64,000 nt of DNA from positions 1 to 64,000 of IMG/VR virus record IMGVR_UViG_3300017991_000056; one strand, 5' to 3'. The notes beneath the pieces are model-generated. The model was not told where the DNA came from. It searched no databases and saw only the letters and a list, made by a program, of their open reading frames with translations. Positions 27,257 through 37,600 of the stretch are shown here, piece by piece. A program made the translations under genes and the position numbers. Position 1 is the first letter of the stretch. Each line of letters opens with the position of its first letter. The stretch is from a virus.

Positions 27257-27787
27257 ATGGATGCGAGTTTGCTTGAGAGCGCGAGGGCGGCCGAGGAGTC
27301 GCTGAGGAGGCGGGAGATCGAGGGCGTCGTCGAGGGCGTGCCGGAGGACCACCCGCTGAAGGATGCGATGCGGAAGAACCGGCTCCGGGCGCAGGACCTT
27401 GAGGGACTGCCGGAGGGCCATCCGCTCCTGGCTGCCTTGGCGGCGGCCAAGGAGCGTCACGATCTCGGCGAGGCCATGGGGCGGGAGCAGGTTCGGACGT
27501 CCGAGGTCCATAAGGCGAGGAAGATAGAGCGTCGCGAGGCCAGGGAGCGTGAGAGGGCGACTGAGCGAGAGGGCAGAAGGATGGCGGCCGACGCGGCCGA
27601 GGTGGTGAATCGGAGCCTGGACAGGGCGACGGAGGCAGTCAAGGTCCTGGTGGGGGCCTTGGAGGAAGGAGCGGGACCGTTGTCGGCCATGCCGGAGTCT
27701 AGGGTCAAGATCAGGCGACTGGAGAGGTTGGCGAACGCCGCATTGTCGGGGTTCGCCTCTTCCCGCGTCAGGGTTAGGAGGACTTGA
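27257..27787 (+). CDS. Hypothetical coiled-coil protein upstream of portal
   Basis: This is a 176-residue highly charged, helical protein. Residues 75-135 are rich in Arg/Glu (KARKIERREARERERATER) and predicted coiled coil. Two PEDHPL/PEGHPL repeats lie near residues 35 and 55. The start is ATG at 27257. It directly precedes the portal gene and could be a head-assembly or adaptor protein; no family is assigned. Confidence 0.55.
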   Translation: MDASLLESARAAEESLRRREIEGVVEGVPEDHPLKDAMRKNRLRAQDLEGLPEGHPLLAALAAAKERHDLGEAMGREQVRTSEVHKARKIERREARERERATEREGRRMAADAAEVVNRSLDRATEAVKVLVGALEEGAGPLSAMPESRVKIRRLERLANAALSGFASSRVRVRRT

Positions 27788-27789
27788 CC

Positions 27790-29754
27790 ATGGCCCGTGG
27801 GCAGATAGTGAGAACTCCGGTGAGGGACGCGGATATCAGAAGCCTGTCCGGGAACGGGTTCAGGGGCGGCGTGAGGCGCCCGGCCGTGACCACCGGGAAG
27901 GCTGATCCGATGAAGGCGAGGATGGCGAAGGTGGCCACGGGCACGGCCATGGGCGGCAGCATGTTCAGGAACGCCGGGATGCTGGTGGACTTGACGCCGA
28001 ACAGGCCGTACACGTCCGGGTACGCCCTGGAGGCCTACCGGACGTCCTACGCCAACGGCCTCTCGGACATGTCGGGGACCTTCGACGTCCCGACCTACTT
28101 CGTTCAGATGAACGAGCAGAACGGCGGGATGATCTACTGGCCCGTGACCCTTAGGGAGAAGTACCAGTGGTATAGATACTGGACTAGGAGCGATGCCTAC
28201 GTGGGCCGCGCGCTGGAGATGCTCGCGGACCTTCCGATGAGCAAGCTCACGCTGAACATCCCCAAGCACGTCCCTGAGGACCGGCGCGAGGAGATGAAGG
28301 ACTTCTTCACCTACCAGCTGGAGGTGGTCAGGGGCTTCGAGCTCTGCCAGAGCATCCTGTGGGAGCTCAACATGATCGGGAACTGCCATCTCTTCCACGA
28401 ATGGAACGATGTCAGGAAGATGTGGAAGAAGGTGGTCATGCTGCCGCCCGAGGAGGTCTACGTCTTCCAGTACCCGTTTTCCGACACGAAGCGGGTCGAG
28501 TACAGGCCGGAGAGGCTCATCTCGCTGATCGAGGGGGAGCGCGGCCATGGCGGCGTCTCGGCCTCCTCGCTTCCGGGCTCGTCGTCGAAGTGCGACAACG
28601 CGGACCTGGACCAGAAGATCGTCGAGAACATCCCCGAGGAGATCGTCGAGATGGTCAAGAACGAGGGGTGCATCGTCATGGACAGCGATCCCATGACCGG
28701 CTCCTTCGTCCACACGATCTCCCGGCGCCGCTCGCCGTACCTCGATCTCGGGTCGTCCGTCCTGGAGCGCGTGCTGGTGCCGATGCTCCAGAAGGAGCAC
28801 TTCCGGTACACCCAGCTCAGCCTGGCGAGCCGGAACATGACGCCGAAGAACCTCATCACCGCCCCGGGCCTGACGCCGGAGCAGGTCGACGAGCTCAGGA
28901 CGCAGGTCGACCTGTCCTTCATGGACCCGGAGTACAGCATCATAACCAACTACGACGTGACGTGGGAGCAGATCGGCGCCCAGGACCGGCTGCTGGACCT
29001 GGACAGGGAGTACGAGAGGATCGAGAACCAGGTCTTCGCGGCGCTCGGGGTGACGAGGGAGCTCCTGACGGGGGAGACCACGTTCTCGGGGAGCAAGATC
29101 ACGGTCGAGATCCTGAACAGCATGTTCCTGCTGACGCGGGAGATACTGACCGACTACATCGAGCGGCAGCTGTTCGTGCCGATCTGCGAGAGGCGGGGAT
29201 GGTTCACGGAGGACAAGAACGGGGTGAAGAAGTATTGGCACCCGCGCGTGGGCTTCAACCGTCTCACGATCCGGGACAATGCCGAGGTCTTCGACAGCCT
29301 GTTCCAGCTCTACCAGAAGGGCAGCCTCGACGTCGATGTCATCCTGGAGCTGTTCAACATCGACAGCGAGGAGCAGGCGGTGAAGCTCAAGGGGCAGTTG
29401 TTCACGGTCAAGGACGCCAACTTCAACAGGCTCGTCGAGGAGGTGTGCAGCGACGTCGGGCGCAATCTCGTGGAGAACAGCAACGTGGCCGAGAAGATCG
29501 CCACGTACCTGGGGCTGGAGTTCGACGGGCCGGCGGAGGACGAGGGTGGTTTCGGCGGCGGTTTCGGGGGAGACGACCAGCAGTCGTTCGGCGAGTCCGG
29601 CGGTGCCGGAGGGGCCGAGGCTGACGCGCAGCCGGCGGAGGAGCCGGGCGGGGAGGGCGGCAGGTCGACCGACGACATGGCCGTGGCCATAGCGGACGCG
29701 TTGCCGGAAGGCGTGGACGAGGAAGATGTCAGGAGCGTCGTGGAGGCGCTTTGA
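27790..29754 (+). CDS. Portal protein
   Basis: This is a 654-residue protein; ATG at 27790 lies 8 bases after AGGAGG. Features typical of portals: an N-terminal region leading to REKYQWYRYWTRSDAYVGRAL, a central NITPKN-type loop (SRNMTPKNLITAPG), a helical LDREYERIENQVFAALGV segment and the ETTFSG-SKITVEILN motif before a long stem helix. The C-terminus is Gly-rich and acidic. It lies two genes after the topoisomerase-protease and just before the HD-domain protein. It forms the dodecameric DNA channel at one capsid vertex. Confidence 0.85.
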   Translation: MARGQIVRTPVRDADIRSLSGNGFRGGVRRPAVTTGKADPMKARMAKVATGTAMGGSMFRNAGMLVDLTPNRPYTSGYALEAYRTSYANGLSDMSGTFDVPTYFVQMNEQNGGMIYWPVTLREKYQWYRYWTRSDAYVGRALEMLADLPMSKLTLNIPKHVPEDRREEMKDFFTYQLEVVRGFELCQSILWELNMIGNCHLFHEWNDVRKMWKKVVMLPPEEVYVFQYPFSDTKRVEYRPERLISLIEGERGHGGVSASSLPGSSSKCDNADLDQKIVENIPEEIVEMVKNEGCIVMDSDPMTGSFVHTISRRRSPYLDLGSSVLERVLVPMLQKEHFRYTQLSLASRNMTPKNLITAPGLTPEQVDELRTQVDLSFMDPEYSIITNYDVTWEQIGAQDRLLDLDREYERIENQVFAALGVTRELLTGETTFSGSKITVEILNSMFLLTREILTDYIERQLFVPICERRGWFTEDKNGVKKYWHPRVGFNRLTIRDNAEVFDSLFQLYQKGSLDVDVILELFNIDSEEQAVKLKGQLFTVKDANFNRLVEEVCSDVGRNLVENSNVAEKIATYLGLEFDGPAEDEGGFGGGFGGDDQQSFGESGGAGGAEADAQPAEEPGGEGGRSTDDMAVAIADALPEGVDEEDVRSVVEAL

Positions 29755-29766
29755 CGGGAGACGGAA

Positions 29767-32700
29767 ATGGATTTCGAGGTGGTCAGGAACAGCGTGGCGA
29801 GAGGTTTCGGGGTGGTCCTTCGCGTGGCGAAGGATTTCAAGACCCAGAACGCCTTGGACGAGTACCTGAAGAGCCATCCTGGCGCCAAGAGGACCGACCA
29901 CGGGGTGGTCTCCCCCGCCGAGCGCGACTTCCAGAAGAAGGAGCAGCGCGAGCGCGAGCAGGACGACCGCGCCTCCGCCGGCGCCGAGACGAGGAAGGAT
30001 GACGAGAAGAAGCAGGAAGGTGGCGCCCCGGCAGGGGAGCGGGGCGACGCCGAGCCGCGGCAGCCGCAGCGGGGCGACCCGTCGCAGCCGGAGGACGTCG
30101 GGGAAGGGATGATAGTCCTTCTGGACCAGGAGCCGGGCTCGAAGGAGGCTCGCGTGGCGGAAGCCTTCTTGGCGTCCGCGAGGATGGCGGCGCAGTGGGA
30201 GCCCGTGCGTGGCAACCCGAACCGTCAGCGCAGGCGCAAGCCTGGTGGCGGATACGCCTATCGTGACAAGCCGGCCGACGACCAGGGGAAGGCCAGGGAC
30301 GAGACGGGTCCGGCCAAGGGCCCGGCCAAGGACGGGGCTCCGGCGCCCGCCAAGGGCGCGCCGATGGAGGTGAGGCTGAAGCAGGTCCTGGGCGAGGACC
30401 CGGGCGACGGGTGGGGGCAGCATCCCATCGCCGAGCATCAGTTGACGCACGGGGTCCAGGTCAGGTTTCCGGACGGGAGCTCCAAGAAGTACGGGGAGCT
30501 GTCCGACGACGAGAAGGCCAGGGTCCAGAAGGCCCTGGCAGACGGCAATGCGGCGACCAGGGGGATGAACGACTACTCCAAGGTGGACGTCGAGACCCTG
30601 AAGGCCAACATGGCCCGGAACCTGGGCTTCTACGACTCGGGCTCGGAGGAGAAGGCCAACTCGGACGCGTCGCCTGTGACGAAGGAGAACGCGAAGCAGG
30701 TGGCGGACTCCATCAGGGAGAATGCCAAGAGCGTGCTGGAGAAGTATTCGAAGGCCATGTCGAGCGTGTCGAGGCCGATGGCCGAGGCCTATGTCGACGA
30801 CATGGCCTCCGCCGTGGAGGAGGCGGCCAGGGACGGCTCGTTGGGCGACGTGTCCCAGGCCGACGTCGACGCGTTGGTTCGCGAGGACGTGAGGAGGATG
30901 CTGCACCAGGAGGTCGAGACCAGGCGCCGGTCGCTTGGGGACCACGGCATCCGGCACGCGACGACCAACGCGGCGAACACGGAGGCGATGCTGGGGGAGC
31001 TCCAGAAGGCCGGGCTGCCGGTCACGGGCAAGGACAAGCTGATGGCCATGACGATCCAGGCCAACCACGACGTCGGGTACACGGTCGGCGACCCGGCCAC
31101 AGGCTTCAAGGGGAGCCACAAGGACAACTCCGAGGAGCTCTTCAACCAGGAGAGGGGCAGGTTCGACAAGGTCTTCGGGGCCGATTCCATGGACGACATG
31201 GCGAAGATCATCAAGACGCACGACGCGAACGACGTGGACTGGGACAAGGACCCGGTCGGGTCGGCGGTCAGGCTCTCCGACTCGACGGCTCTCTTCGGGC
31301 AGGAGAAGGTCCAGGAGCTGTTCGTCCGGCAGCCGAGGACCATGGAGCTGGCCTGCAAGCTGAGGCTGGCGGCGGAGGCGGACCCGGGGAACGACCAGCT
31401 GATCGAGTCGATCAAGAAGCAGATGCACCAGGCCGTGGAGGACGGCGACTTCGACGAGGTCGACAAGAAGCTCCTGAACGACCAGGTGAGCGAGATGGGG
31501 GAGAAGGGGTTCAGCGCCTCGAAGGACATCCTGTCGAGGTTCAGCGGCCGCATCGACGACTTCAGCTTCGACAAGGATCGGAAGGTCATGACGGTGGGGA
31601 TGAGATACTCGCCGGAGGGCCAGACCGTCGACATGCTGTTCGGGGACAAGCTGGCGGCAAAGAAGTTCAACAGCTTCATCGAGGACATGGGCGGCAAGCC
31701 GGTGGAGGGGCAGGCCCGTGGCGAGATGGAGTTCGAGAGCAACGGCAAGCCGGCCTTCAGGCTGGAGATGCGCGGCTTCGACGACGATCCGGCGGAGACC
31801 GCCCATACCGAGGCCATGAAGGGGTTCGTGGAAAAGACGGCCAGGGCCGGGTTCAACTCGGCGAAGAGGAGCATCATCCCGCCTCCGGGCATGGTCGAGG
31901 ACGACGTGGACAAGGCCTTCGAGTACGTGAAGAAGGAGAGGGGCAAGTTCAACGACGCGGAATGGGCCTCCATGGAGAAGCTGTTCAAGGACGGGCGAGG
32001 AAATCCCGCGTCCATCGTCGAGGCGCTCGGTAAGTGGCCCCTGCTGGAGTCGGAGAAGGCGTATCTCGGGACGTCCGGGGCCGCGCCGTCCGGAGGTGCT
32101 GGCGACGTGTCTGGAAAGGCCGACGACCTGATGGGCAGGATCAAGGAGTTCGAGGGAGAGGACAAGGACCGGGTCGTCAAGCTGGTCGAGCGGCTCGAAG
32201 CTGTGAAGGACAAAATGATGGGCAAGGCGGCGTCGATTCCGAGACATGCGGCCCGGATGCTCCTGGCGTCCGTGGCGACCAAGGGCGTCTTCAGGCGGCT
32301 GGCGCAGCTCTCCGACGAGGAGAAGGCGGAGGTCGTCAAGAAGGTGATGGAGAAGATTCAGGGTGGCGGGCAGGAGGCAGAGGGAGATGCGCCGGCGGAT
32401 GCCGGAGACGCCAAGGGGCTCGACGCCATGGAGAAGGAGGTCGAGGCCCTGGAGCAGGAGGCCGCTGCGGACGTGGCGCCTCCGGAGGGCGGCGACGAGG
32501 CACCGGAGGCAGACGCGCCAGGGCCAGAGGAAGATGTCCCGGAGGCAGATGCTCCGGCCATGTCCGACGACGACGGGGAGGGTGGCCTCCTGAAGGTCGT
32601 CGAGGACCTGGCTGCCGAGGTTGAGCAGATCAGGTCCGACGGCAGGGTCGATCCCTCCGAGGTGCTCGGCCTGTTCGACAACATGATGCAGATGGTGACG

Positions 32701-33006
32701 TTCCTGGTTGACACGAAGGCGCCGGCCAAGAGGCGGCGCAGGCGCAAGTCGTCGCTCGGCGTCGTCGACTTCGAGATGATGGTGGGTCGGGTGGCCGCGT
32801 CGTTCGCGGCGACCAGGGGCTTGCAGGTCCGCCGGAAGGACAAGGACACGATGGCGGACACGGGCGGCGTCTCCAAGGGCCGCGAGCGGGAGCCGGAGTT
32901 GAAGCCCCCGCGCGAGGACGGCAAGAAGACGCACCGGACCAAGGACAAGCCTGCCGGCGAGCGGGACCGGGATACTGACAGCGATCCCGATATTCGGAAG
33001 GATTGA
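29767..33006 (+). CDS. Large portal-adjacent protein with HD phosphohydrolase domain
   Basis: This is a 1,079-residue protein. Residues 40-200 are charged and disordered. Residues 390-515 carry an HD-domain metal site: H393/H397 (GDHGIRHATT), H434-D435 (NHDVGY), H451 (GSHKDNS), H485 (KTHDAND) and D505 (RLSDSTALF). HD domains hydrolyse phosphoester bonds in nucleotides or signalling molecules. The remainder is helical, with an acidic Pro/Ala-rich stretch (about 900-940) and a basic tail. Two short helical motifs, VAEAFLASARMA and VGRVAASFAATRG, resemble motifs in other proteins here. Its position after the portal suggests it is packaged in the head. Substrate unknown. Confidence 0.65.
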   Translation: MDFEVVRNSVARGFGVVLRVAKDFKTQNALDEYLKSHPGAKRTDHGVVSPAERDFQKKEQREREQDDRASAGAETRKDDEKKQEGGAPAGERGDAEPRQPQRGDPSQPEDVGEGMIVLLDQEPGSKEARVAEAFLASARMAAQWEPVRGNPNRQRRRKPGGGYAYRDKPADDQGKARDETGPAKGPAKDGAPAPAKGAPMEVRLKQVLGEDPGDGWGQHPIAEHQLTHGVQVRFPDGSSKKYGELSDDEKARVQKALADGNAATRGMNDYSKVDVETLKANMARNLGFYDSGSEEKANSDASPVTKENAKQVADSIRENAKSVLEKYSKAMSSVSRPMAEAYVDDMASAVEEAARDGSLGDVSQADVDALVREDVRRMLHQEVETRRRSLGDHGIRHATTNAANTEAMLGELQKAGLPVTGKDKLMAMTIQANHDVGYTVGDPATGFKGSHKDNSEELFNQERGRFDKVFGADSMDDMAKIIKTHDANDVDWDKDPVGSAVRLSDSTALFGQEKVQELFVRQPRTMELACKLRLAAEADPGNDQLIESIKKQMHQAVEDGDFDEVDKKLLNDQVSEMGEKGFSASKDILSRFSGRIDDFSFDKDRKVMTVGMRYSPEGQTVDMLFGDKLAAKKFNSFIEDMGGKPVEGQARGEMEFESNGKPAFRLEMRGFDDDPAETAHTEAMKGFVEKTARAGFNSAKRSIIPPPGMVEDDVDKAFEYVKKERGKFNDAEWASMEKLFKDGRGNPASIVEALGKWPLLESEKAYLGTSGAAPSGGAGDVSGKADDLMGRIKEFEGEDKDRVVKLVERLEAVKDKMMGKAASIPRHAARMLLASVATKGVFRRLAQLSDEEKAEVVKKVMEKIQGGGQEAEGDAPADAGDAKGLDAMEKEVEALEQEAAADVAPPEGGDEAPEADAPGPEEDVPEADAPAMSDDDGEGGLLKVVEDLAAEVEQIRSDGRVDPSEVLGLFDNMMQMVTFLVDTKAPAKRRRRRKSSLGVVDFEMMVGRVAASFAATRGLQVRRKDKDTMADTGGVSKGREREPELKPPREDGKKTHRTKDKPAGERDRDTDSDPDIRKD

Positions 33007-33008
33007 AG

Positions 33009-33281
33009 ATGGACAGGGAGAGGATCGCAGCCATGGCTATGAATGTCGCGAGAAGCGTGTCCGCGGTGGATGGCGAAGACGAGAAGGCGCTCGCGAACGT
33101 GGACGGGGCTGTCGACGCCATGATCGCGGGGATACAGACCATCGAGGAGAACCTTCCCGGCGTCCGGGCGGACACCGTCCCGGAGAAGGCGGCCAAGGAG
33201 GCCATCCAGGAGCTTTTGGACGAGGCCATAAAGCCGTACCTCGCCGACCTGGTGAAGGCGCTGGAGTCGTTCGGCGGTTGA
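33009..33281 (+). CDS. Small helical protein, unknown
   Basis: This is a 90-residue protein beginning MDRERIAAMAMNVARSVSA, a helix that resembles the recurrent N-terminal IAS/VAR motif noted elsewhere in the window. The remainder is acidic and helical (IQELLDEAIKPYLADLVKAL). It is the last gene of the packaging operon before a promoter box. A head-internal role is only a guess. Confidence 0.6.
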   Translation: MDRERIAAMAMNVARSVSAVDGEDEKALANVDGAVDAMIAGIQTIEENLPGVRADTVPEKAAKEAIQELLDEAIKPYLADLVKALESFGG

Positions 33282-33283
33282 CG

Positions 33284-33300
33284 ATTCCTTTTATATTTCG
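33284..33300 (+). promoter_or_regulatory. Putative phage late promoter box 2
   Basis: ATTCCTTTTATATTTCG lies 28 bases before the first gene of the second fibre operon and is followed by an AAAAGGAGG site. It matches the box family but has one extra T before CG. Confidence 0.6.
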
Positions 33301-33327
33301 TCCCTTGGTAAAGAAAAGGAGGACGTT

Positions 33328-33726
33328 ATGGCTATCAACGAACGCGTCCAGTGGGACATCAACGACATACCCTATGGCCAGCTCGCGCCCTCTCAGGCTG
33401 GCAGGACGGACTTCACGCCGGGCACGGCATCGGCTCGGCCTCTCGACATGAACTGGCCGAAGGACTTCCGCATTCCGACCGGCGTTCCGGCGCTCGATGC
33501 TCCGTCTCCATGCGAGGTGGAGCGCGTGCGCGTGCTCAAGCTGAAGAGGAACACCATCTGCGACCAGACGGTTCTTGAGCCCGTGGTGGTGAAGACCGTG
33601 GTCTCGACGGTGGAGTGTGACTGTGGGGGAACCTGTGGCACGCATATCTTCGTGGAGACCGAGACTCCCGAGAACCTGGCTGAGCGTGAGAGGCGGACGG
33701 GCTCTGACTGGGCCAAAGGAGCGTGA
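33328..33726 (+). CDS. Hypothetical structural protein, first gene of fibre operon
   Basis: This is a 132-residue protein with AAAAGGAGG upstream. The centre contains a cysteine cluster (CDCGGTCGTHIFVE). No transmembrane segment is present. It begins the operon that encodes the fibre proteins, so it is probably virion-associated. Confidence 0.55.
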   Translation: MAINERVQWDINDIPYGQLAPSQAGRTDFTPGTASARPLDMNWPKDFRIPTGVPALDAPSPCEVERVRVLKLKRNTICDQTVLEPVVVKTVVSTVECDCGGTCGTHIFVETETPENLAERERRTGSDWAKGA

Positions 33727-33728
33727 TC

Positions 33729-34613
33729 GTGCGCGTTTACCGTGTTGTCAGGGAATTCCATTACAGGTCGCTTGGGAAGTCGATCCCAACCGGGTCCGTC
33801 GTTTACACCGAGGACGATCTGGCTGGCTGGGTTGCCGTGAGCCCTCCTTCCGTCCCGGACCCGCTGACGACCTTCGTCGGTGGTATGGAGATCGCCGGTT
33901 TGCGGAATTTCGTGAGCGCGGGGCTTCTTGAGCTCCATGGTGCGATTGCAGAGGGCCATGAGCAGGAGGAAGAGGTGGAGGCACGGCAGGATAGGCCCGT
34001 CAACTTGGGGCTGTCTACGTGGGAGGAAGAGAGCAAGCCGGTATTGCGGGCAGCTCCGCAGCCCAACCGACCTGGATACTATCCGTGTGGTCGGCATATC
34101 GAGCTTCGGACGGCCACGCTTGAAGACTCGTTCACGGACACCAAGATTGACTTGAAGACCATGCGGCGTGTGGACTGGGGCGAGGTGAGGCTGGTGGGTG
34201 TCTATCGTGACGACAATGGTAGCCTCGTCAAGTGTGAGAAGGGTGCTGAGAATGCGGTGCTGTCGGTGTGGGATTTTCAGCCGAACGACCAGACTCCGGA
34301 TAGGACTCCTGTCAACTGGGACCTCAAGGAGTGTGTCGTGCTGGCTGGAGAGAAAAGCAAAGGGTGTTGTCGGGTAGACATGGTGCTGGGTCCTGAGGTC
34401 CATGAAGGCCGGGGAGGTGGTATCCGATTCGCCAGTGGGGCCATCGGTGACATCAACAGGAGTGTCGGGGTTGATTGTCCGGCAGCGCTGCAGCTTGATG
34501 CGGAGTCGCGTCACTCCTCTTCGGTGGTGCGCGTGTTTGTGTCTTACCCCCTTGGCCAAAAGGAAACGTATGTGCTTAGGCTGGCGACGTATCGACGTCT
34601 TGGCACATTCTAG
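33729..34613 (+). CDS. Fibre-associated protein with shared N- and C-terminal modules
   Basis: This is a 294-residue protein. Its first 57 residues (RVYRVVREFHYRSLG, then VPDPLTTFVGGME) match the N-terminus of the giant fibre at 34622. Its C-terminal 150 residues (WGEVRLVGVYRDD, NAVLSVWDF, GGGIRF, YPLGQKETYVLR) match the protein at 42216. GTG at 33729 is preferred over GTG at 33723 because it lies 7 bases from AAAGGAG and aligns with the 34622 paralogue. The shared N-terminus suggests a common attachment site on the virion; the C-terminal half is probably a beta-sandwich. Confidence 0.65.
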   Translation: MRVYRVVREFHYRSLGKSIPTGSVVYTEDDLAGWVAVSPPSVPDPLTTFVGGMEIAGLRNFVSAGLLELHGAIAEGHEQEEEVEARQDRPVNLGLSTWEEESKPVLRAAPQPNRPGYYPCGRHIELRTATLEDSFTDTKIDLKTMRRVDWGEVRLVGVYRDDNGSLVKCEKGAENAVLSVWDFQPNDQTPDRTPVNWDLKECVVLAGEKSKGCCRVDMVLGPEVHEGRGGGIRFASGAIGDINRSVGVDCPAALQLDAESRHSSSVVRVFVSYPLGQKETYVLRLATYRRLGTF

Positions 34614-34621
34614 GAGGCGTC

Positions 34622-37600
34622 GTGCTCGTTTACGAAGTAGTCAAGGAGTTCTACCTTGAGCAGATACGACAGACGGTCACTGTCGGGTCTGTAATCTATT
34701 GTGTGGAGAGCGACGGCCGGGCCTATGTCGCCATTGATCCTCCTCCCGTCCCGGACCCTCTTGCCAACTTCGTCGGCGGCATTGAGCTGGGTTGCGAGGG
34801 GGACTGCTTCTGCGAGTGGGTGGCGCGTCCCGACGGCCAAGAGTTTACCGAATACAGGAACACCCTTCCAGACCCGCCTCCAGACGGAGAGGGAGCAACA
34901 GGTCCCCAAGGGCCGCAGGGGAGTGGCGGCGGCCCCACCGGACCTCCAGGCCCCCAGGGTCCTCCGGGTGGCGCCACCGGGCCTGTCGGGCCTCAGGGAT
35001 TGCAGGGAGCCCAAGGCAGCCAGGGCTGGGAGGGCGAGCTTGGCCAACAGGGCTACGTCGGGGACCAGGGGGTTGTCGGCCCCCAGGGCCCGGGGCCGGT
35101 TGGCCCGCAAGGCAATCAGGGATGGCAGGGCGCCGGCCTTCAGGGGCCGGTCGGAGGGCAGGGGTCGCAGGGGCTTGTCGGGTCCGACGGGAGCCAGGGG
35201 AGCGACGGACCCACAGGAGTCGGTCTTCAGGGGCCCATTGGCCATCAGGGCGCAGATGGGTTGCAAGGAAGCGTCGGAGCCCAAGGGCCAGATGGGTTTC
35301 AGGGCTGGCAGGGAGCCGCCGGAGCCGATGGCACTCAGGGTGCCCAGGGCAATCAGGGAACTCGGGGCACCCAGGGCAATCAGGGTGGTCAGGGCGTCCA
35401 GGGCTTCCAGGGCTGGCAGGGCGCCCAGGGTCCGCAGGGCGTTGAGGGTCTTTCGGGCTGGCAGGGACCTTCGGGCAACCAGGGCTTGCAGGGTGTTGGG
35501 GATCGCGGTTTTCAAGGTGATGCCGGAAGCGTTGGCGCGACCGGCGACCAGGGGTCCCAAGGCTATGCCGGGTCGCAGGGGAAGATCGGACTCCAGGGAG
35601 TCGACGGGGCAACGGGTGTCGGGTTCCAAGGTTATGCCGGGGCACAAGGCTTGGATGGTCCGGTTGGGCCGCAGGGGTTTCAGGGCGATGGCCATCAAGG
35701 CCCGCAGGGCTCTCGGGGGCAGACGGGCGCGGACTCGACGGTGCCTGGGCCTCAAGGTTCGATCGGGGTGGGGCTTCAGGGGCCGCAGGGGAGCGCGGGA
35801 GCGACAGGTGTCGGGACGATTGGCGCGCAGGGCTCTCGTGGGCCGCAGGGCTACGATGGGGAGCGCGGCTTCCAGGGCTTGAAGGGTGCCGTCGGCGAAG
35901 ATGGGGTGCAGGGACCGGTTGGGGCTCAGGGCTTCCAGGGCGCTCAGGGCTTTGGCGTTCAAGGTTCGCGTGGTCCTCAGGGCGACACCGGCTTTCAAGG
36001 CACGCAAGGTCAGGGAGCTCAAGGCCCGCAGGGTACTCAGGGTGCCGACTCGGCGACACCGGGTCCGCAGGGGCCTCAGGGTGATGGCTATCAGGGTCCG
36101 CAGGGCTCTCAGGGTTCTGGCGCTGATGGTTCCCAGGGGCCGCAGGGTCCTGAAGGGGTTCAGGGGTCAGAGGGTGACGGTGTCCAGGGCGCCCAGGGCG
36201 TGGTTGGCTCTCAGGGACACCAGGGAGTGGTCGGTTCCGGGACTCAGGGGTTTCAAGGTTCGGACGGAACGGGTCTTCAAGGGGTGGTTGGCCCTCAGGG
36301 AGGCCAGGGGCTCACGGGTATCGGCGTTCAGGGTCCGCAGGGGATCGTCGGACAGGATGGAGTTCAGGGAGGCCAGGGCGAGCAGGGGGCCACCGGAGCC
36401 GAGGGGGTAGGAGTACAAGGGCCTGTTGGTAGCCAAGGGCCTCTTGGCAGTCAGGGTTCGCAGGGAAGTGGGGCTCAGGGCGCTCAGGGTCCGGTTGGCT
36501 TGACAGGGGTCGGAGCACAGGGAGCCGTGGGTCCGCAGGGAACAGGCGGGAGCCAGGGAGTTCCTGGGGTTCAGGGCCCGTTGGGGCCTCGGGGCCTTCA
36601 GGGTGCCCAGGGTCTTGAAGGCGTTCAGGGTTCCGCGGGCGCGACGGGGGTCGGGGTTCAGGGGCCTGTTGGCGTTCAGGGCGTGACGGGAAATCAGGGC
36701 CCGGTTGGCGCCGTTGGCGGTTTCGGGCCGCAGGGCTTGCAGGGATGGCAGGGCAATCAGGGCGTGGCTGGACAGGATGGCTCTCAGGGCGTGGTTGGCT
36801 CTCAGGGTGATCGGGGCTCGACGGGCGTCGGTGTTCAGGGGCCGCAGGGATTGGACGGCCAGGACGGCGTTCAGGGGCCTCAGGGGGCCGCAGGAGACGC
36901 AGGGGCGACCGGGGCTGGGTTCCAGGGTCCGCAGGGCTTGGAGGGCCAGGGCGGGGCACAGGGGGCTCCTGGGACGCAGGGATGGCAGGGTTCCGGTCTT
37001 CAGGGTCCGGTTGGCTTCCAGGGAGTTGTCGGCCAGGACGGGGCTCAGGGCTCGGTTGGCTTCCAGGGCGTTGTCGGAGCCCAGGGCCATCAGGGGGCCA
37101 CCGGTGTCGGGGTGCAGGGCGATTCCGGTATTCAGGGGTCGGATGGCCAGGACGGGGCTCAGGGTGCCCAGGGCGTCGCCGGACAGGACGGATTGCAGGG
37201 GCCGGCTGGCGCTCGGGGCTATCAGGGCGATGTGGGATCGACCGGGGCCGACGGCGTTCAGGGCCCGGCTGGTCCGCAGGGCATCGCCGGCCAGGACGGG
37301 GCCATCGGCTTCCAGGGTGTTCGTGGTTTCCAGGGAGATGTCGGGTCCACGGGAGCCGCCGGGGTCGGCGTTCAGGGCACTCAGGGAATCGAAGGCCAGG
37401 ATGGCGTTCAAGGGGCTCAGGGACCGCAGGGCGAGATCGGCTTGCAGGGTGTTGCCGGGCAGGACGGGTCGCAGGGAGCTCAGGGGCTTGCCGGACAGGA
37501 TGGCGACCAGGGCTTGCAGGGTGTTGCCGGGCACGACGGGAGTGACGGTTCGCAGGGCTCGGCTGGGGTTCAGGGATTTCAGGGTCGAGATGGGCAGGAT

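Noticed and set aside
27457-32934. Minus-strand frame of 1,825 residues across the portal and HD genes
   Set aside because: It is opposite well-supported genes (portal, HD protein); high GC third positions remove stop codons on the other strand.
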